In this document: one piece after another, positions 23,046 to 25,646 of the stretch
How positions within the stretch are numbered: the stretch's first letter is position 1
How the letters are laid out: each line of letters opens with the position of its first letter
Source: Candidatus Omnitrophota bacterium
GTDB lineage: Bacteria > Omnitrophota > Gorgyraeia > Aquiviventales > Aquiviventaceae
Length of the DNA: 25,646 bases
Direction of reading: 5' to 3'
Assembly: GCA_016206725.1 (NCBI GenBank)
Contig: JACQRA010000118.1
Span: forward strand, 1-25,646
Program-made: the position numbers and the translations under genes
The notes under the pieces: model-generated
The model's database searches: none
Told to the model about the DNA's origin: nothing
What the model saw: the letters and a program-made list of their open reading frames with translations, nothing else

Positions 23046-23974
23046 GCCGGCCGGTGGTCGTCGTGACGCTGCAGCAATTCTGCGAGACTGATCCTGGTCC
23101 GCGCGAGCTGCTGCGCCGTGCCGGCTGTGAGGTTCGGGAAAATACCTTGGGACGCCGGATGACGGCGCAGGATTGTCGGGAATGGCTGAAGGACGCCGAC
23201 GCGGTCATCGCCGGCGTCGAACCCTATGATGGGACGTTGCTGAACAGCCTCCCGCGGCTGCGGTGCATCAGCCGCTGCGGGACGGGGACGGATGCCATCG
23301 ATCTGGACGCGGCGCGTCGCGTCGGCGTCACGATCTTGACGACGCCGGATGCCGTGGTGGAAGCGGTCGCCCAACTCACCCTGGCGATGATCCTGGCATC
23401 GGCCAGGAATCTTCCCCTCCACCACAGCGACAGTCACGCTGGGCGCTGGACCAAGCGCACCGGCCGATTGGTCTCGGAATGGTGTATCGGGCTGATCGGG
23501 TATGGACGAGTTGGGCAGGCCGTGGGACGCTATCTTCAGGCCTTTGGCCCGACGTTGTTGATCACCGATCCGCAGCTGGATGGGAAAGCTCTCCCAGACG
23601 GGGTCGATGCCTGCCCCCTGGATGCGCTGTTGGGCCGGGCGGATCTCGTCTCCCTCCATGTGAGCCGCCGCCCTGAGGAGGGGGTCCTGCTTGGACGCCA
23701 GGAGCTGACGCGAATGAGACGGGGCAGCGTCCTGGTCAATACGTCGCGCGGTTTCCTCATTGATGAGCAGGCGCTCTACGATCTGCTGGTGGAGGGGCGC
23801 CTAGCCGGGGCGGCCCTGGATGTGTTTGCGACCGAGCCGTATCACGGGCCGCTGGCGCAGCTCCCGCAGGTCCTCTGCACGCCTCACGTGGGGTCGCTCA
23901 CCGTCGCGTCCCGCGCCGCCATGGAATGGCAATGCGCGCGCAACGTGGTGAGCTGGTTGGAGGGGCGCGGCTGA
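23042..23974 (+). CDS. D-isomer-specific 2-hydroxyacid dehydrogenase (phosphoglycerate dehydrogenase-like)
   Basis: This encodes 310 residues. The NAD-binding motif is GYGRVG at 153-158 (GLIGYGRVGQAVGRYL). The catalytic Arg-Glu-His set is R236 (NTSRG), E265 (FATEP) and H282 (TPHVGS). RCGTGTDAIDLDAARRVGV belongs to the catalytic domain. It lacks the ACT-type regulatory extension of long SerA enzymes. These enzymes interconvert 2-keto and D-2-hydroxy acids with NAD(H). In this cluster it may prepare a keto-acid substrate for the aldolase or modify the sugar acid, but this is inference. It is flanked by one-to-four-base overlaps on both sides. Confidence 0.93.
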   Translation: MSRPVVVVTLQQFCETDPGPRELLRRAGCEVRENTLGRRMTAQDCREWLKDADAVIAGVEPYDGTLLNSLPRLRCISRCGTGTDAIDLDAARRVGVTILTTPDAVVEAVAQLTLAMILASARNLPLHHSDSHAGRWTKRTGRLVSEWCIGLIGYGRVGQAVGRYLQAFGPTLLITDPQLDGKALPDGVDACPLDALLGRADLVSLHVSRRPEEGVLLGRQELTRMRRGSVLVNTSRGFLIDEQALYDLLVEGRLAGAALDVFATEPYHGPLAQLPQVLCTPHVGSLTVASRAAMEWQCARNVVSWLEGRG

Positions 23975-24921
23975 TGACCCGGCGCGTCGTGATCACAGGA
24001 GCGAGCGGTCTGCTCGGCGCCCACGTCATGGCGGCCCTCAACCGGGATCACGACGTCACAGGAGTGGACCGACACCCCTGGTGGGGTGATGAGCCGGTGC
24101 GCCTCATTCAAGCCGATCTCGAAGCGCCTGATCTGCTGCCACGGATCATCGCTGAGGCGGATCCGGAGGTGGTCATTCACTGCGCGGCCTTGACCAATGT
24201 CGATGTGTGTGAACGGGATCCCGGACGGGCGGACGCCGTCAACGCAGGTCTCACGCGGGCCATCGCCCGCGTCCTGGCGCCGACATGCCTGATGGTGTAC
24301 ATCTCAACCGACGGCGTGTTGTCAGGCCAGGAGCGCTTCGCCTCCGAAGGCACCCCGCCGGTTCCTCGCACGGCGTACGGTCGCTCGAAGTGGCGGGGAG
24401 AACAGGCCGTCATGGAGTCGACGGTCAATCATCTGGTGATTCGGACAAATTTCTATGGCTGGTCGTCAGGACGCAAGCGAACGGCTGGAGAATGGGTGTA
24501 TCAATCCCTCCGCGAGGGTCGGGACGTGACGCTCTTTCACGATGTCTACTTCACGCCGATCTACGTCGTGGATTTCGTGGACAGGTTGCTGGCGCTGCTA
24601 GACCAGCCCTACCGCGGCGTGCTGCATGTGGGAGGTCGCGACCGCGTGTCCAAGGAGCAATTTGGCCGGCTCATGGCCGAGGTCGGGCGGTTCTCGACGG
24701 CCCATGCGCGATCCGGCTCGGTGGAGGACGCCCCGTTGGCAGCCTCGCGTCCAAAAGACACCTCCATGACCAGCCAACGGTGCGAGGAGCTGACGGCGCT
24801 CACGGCGCCGTCGTGTCGAGAGGGATTGCAACGATTCCTCGCCGATCGCGAACGGACGCTCAGCCAGCGGACGGCGGCCGGGCGACCCAAGCTCTCCTGC
24901 TCCCCACCGGTGGAGCCGTGA
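23974..24921 (+). CDS. RmlD-like NAD-dependent sugar reductase/epimerase (extended SDR)
   Basis: This encodes 315 residues; its ATG shares a base with the previous TGA. The Rossmann motif is TGASGLLG (8-15), then HCAALTNVDVCERDP and VYISTDGVLSG. The catalytic pair is Y135-GRS-K139 in AYGRSKWRGEQ. This layout is that of dTDP-4-dehydrorhamnose reductase (RmlD) and relatives. The C-terminal ~40 residues are low-complexity and divergent. Without RmlA/B/C in view, a rhamnose role is not supported. It likely reduces or epimerises a sugar used by the locus. Confidence 0.9.
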   Translation: MTRRVVITGASGLLGAHVMAALNRDHDVTGVDRHPWWGDEPVRLIQADLEAPDLLPRIIAEADPEVVIHCAALTNVDVCERDPGRADAVNAGLTRAIARVLAPTCLMVYISTDGVLSGQERFASEGTPPVPRTAYGRSKWRGEQAVMESTVNHLVIRTNFYGWSSGRKRTAGEWVYQSLREGRDVTLFHDVYFTPIYVVDFVDRLLALLDQPYRGVLHVGGRDRVSKEQFGRLMAEVGRFSTAHARSGSVEDAPLAASRPKDTSMTSQRCEELTALTAPSCREGLQRFLADRERTLSQRTAAGRPKLSCSPPVEP

Positions 24922-25646
24922 TGGTGGAGCGCGCCGCGAGGCTCGAGGCTCCGGTGACGATCCTGATGGCCGTCCACAACGGCGCACCGTACCTCCGGAT
25001 GGCGCTTGAGAGCCTGCTGGCCCAAACGATGCCGCAGTTTCGCCTGCTGATCGTTGATGACGCCTCGACTGATACGACCCGCGAGGTGATCCTGTCGTTT
25101 CACGACCCGCGCATTGAGCTGCTGCGTGTGGAGCGGAACGTCGGCCAGACCGCCGCGCTGAACCTTGGGCTGCGGCAGACCTCCACGCCGTGGATCGCCC
25201 GGATGGATGCCGACGACTACGCCGCGCCGCAGCGGCTCGAGGCCCAGTTGCGGGCGGTCCATGACGAGCCGACGCTCGACTGCGTGGGGACGTGCGCCTG
25301 GGTGTTCCGCGATTATCCTGACCAGATCGAGGATGTCATTGACAAGCCGGCGGACGACGCGGCCATCAAACGCCAACTCTTGCGCGTCGTCCCCATGATC
25401 CACGGCACGCTGTTGGTACGCCGGCAATTGCTGTTGGGAGTCGGTGGCTATGATGAGCGGTACCGGTACTCGGCGGATTGGGATCTGTACATGCGGTTGC
25501 TGCCGCGATGTCGAGCGGCGAACATCCCTCGGCGCCTGATGGGTCTGCGGCGTCACCCGAGGCAGGGATCGTTCACGAGGACCAGTGTGGAGGAGAATCT
25601 GGAGATTTTTTCGCGCGTGCTCTCCAGACGTGGAGGCGCGCCTCGA
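24921..25646 (+). CDS. Family 2 glycosyltransferase, 3'-truncated by the window end
   Basis: The ATG shares a base with the previous TGA and the frame runs open to the last base (242 codons). GT-A features are clear: APVTILMAVHNGAPYL, FRLLIVDDASTD, NVGQTAALNLGL and the DxD block RMDADDY (D96-x-D98). VGGYDERYRYSADWDLYMRL, the acceptor-side motif, follows. It is an inverting GT2 that transfers a sugar from a nucleotide donor. Its first ~70 residues are about 60% identical by eye to the broken GT2 fragment at 13963, so they are paralogs and not recent copies. Confidence 0.92.
   Translation, partial: MVERAARLEAPVTILMAVHNGAPYLRMALESLLAQTMPQFRLLIVDDASTDTTREVILSFHDPRIELLRVERNVGQTAALNLGLRQTSTPWIARMDADDYAAPQRLEAQLRAVHDEPTLDCVGTCAWVFRDYPDQIEDVIDKPADDAAIKRQLLRVVPMIHGTLLVRRQLLLGVGGYDERYRYSADWDLYMRLLPRCRAANIPRRLMGLRRHPRQGSFTRTSVEENLEIFSRVLSRRGGAPR

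Noticed and set aside
1..25646. Mobile elements, CRISPR arrays, tRNA/rRNA genes, phage genes
   Set aside because: I looked for transposase or integrase motifs, regularly spaced repeats and RNA gene features and found none.

Overview
The window is 25.6 kb of GC-rich bacterial DNA (roughly 60% GC or more by eye), with every recognisable gene on the + strand. It is a surface-polysaccharide (O-antigen or capsule-type) biosynthesis locus. A KdsB-like CMP-sugar synthetase, FkbM-type methyltransferase, several glycosyltransferases and SGNH hydrolases point to a Gram-negative bacterium, probably known only from environmental sequence. I cannot name the phylum. There are 25 protein-coding units and no rRNA, tRNA, CRISPR array or transposase that I can see. 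Genes overlap by 1-14 bases or are separated by at most about 56 bases, and I see no terminator, so the window looks like the middle of one very long, translationally coupled operon. No stretch over 300 bases lacks a gene.

Layout. (a) 1-4895: a 5'-truncated carbamoyltransferase whose first ~50 residues look like a CorA magnesium transporter, then two large GT-B-like surface-carbohydrate proteins. (b) 4892-9114: a Gfo/Idh/MocA oxidoreductase, a degenerate SAM methyltransferase, a radical SAM protein and a SIS-domain sugar-phosphate isomerase. (c) 9111-13966: a carbamoylation module made of an SxtJ-type membrane protein, an SGNH hydrolase, a 52-residue DUF5989/SxtK-type membrane peptide, a full-length carbamoyltransferase and a second SGNH hydrolase. 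The middle of this module has lower GC than its surroundings. (d) 13963-14643: a broken reading frame joining the start of a family 2 glycosyltransferase, two DNA hairpins and the end of another carbamoyltransferase. (e) 14661-25646: transaldolase, epimerase, GT4, HpcH/HpaI aldolase, SDR, FkbM methyltransferase, a two-domain glycosyltransferase, a second SDR, KdsB-like cytidylyltransferase, D-2-hydroxyacid dehydrogenase, RmlD-like reductase and the start of an intact GT2.

Working together (inference): the isomerase, transaldolase, pyruvate-type aldolase, two SDRs and the CMP-sugar synthetase could make and activate an unusual 2-keto (ulosonic-type) sugar acid. The glycosyltransferases would assemble it into a glycan, which the methyltransferases, carbamoyltransferase and SGNH enzymes would decorate. 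The most striking oddities are two in-frame chimeric reading frames, both ending in carbamoyltransferase sequence. They are either real recombination scars or assembly joins, and should be checked before any function is read into them.
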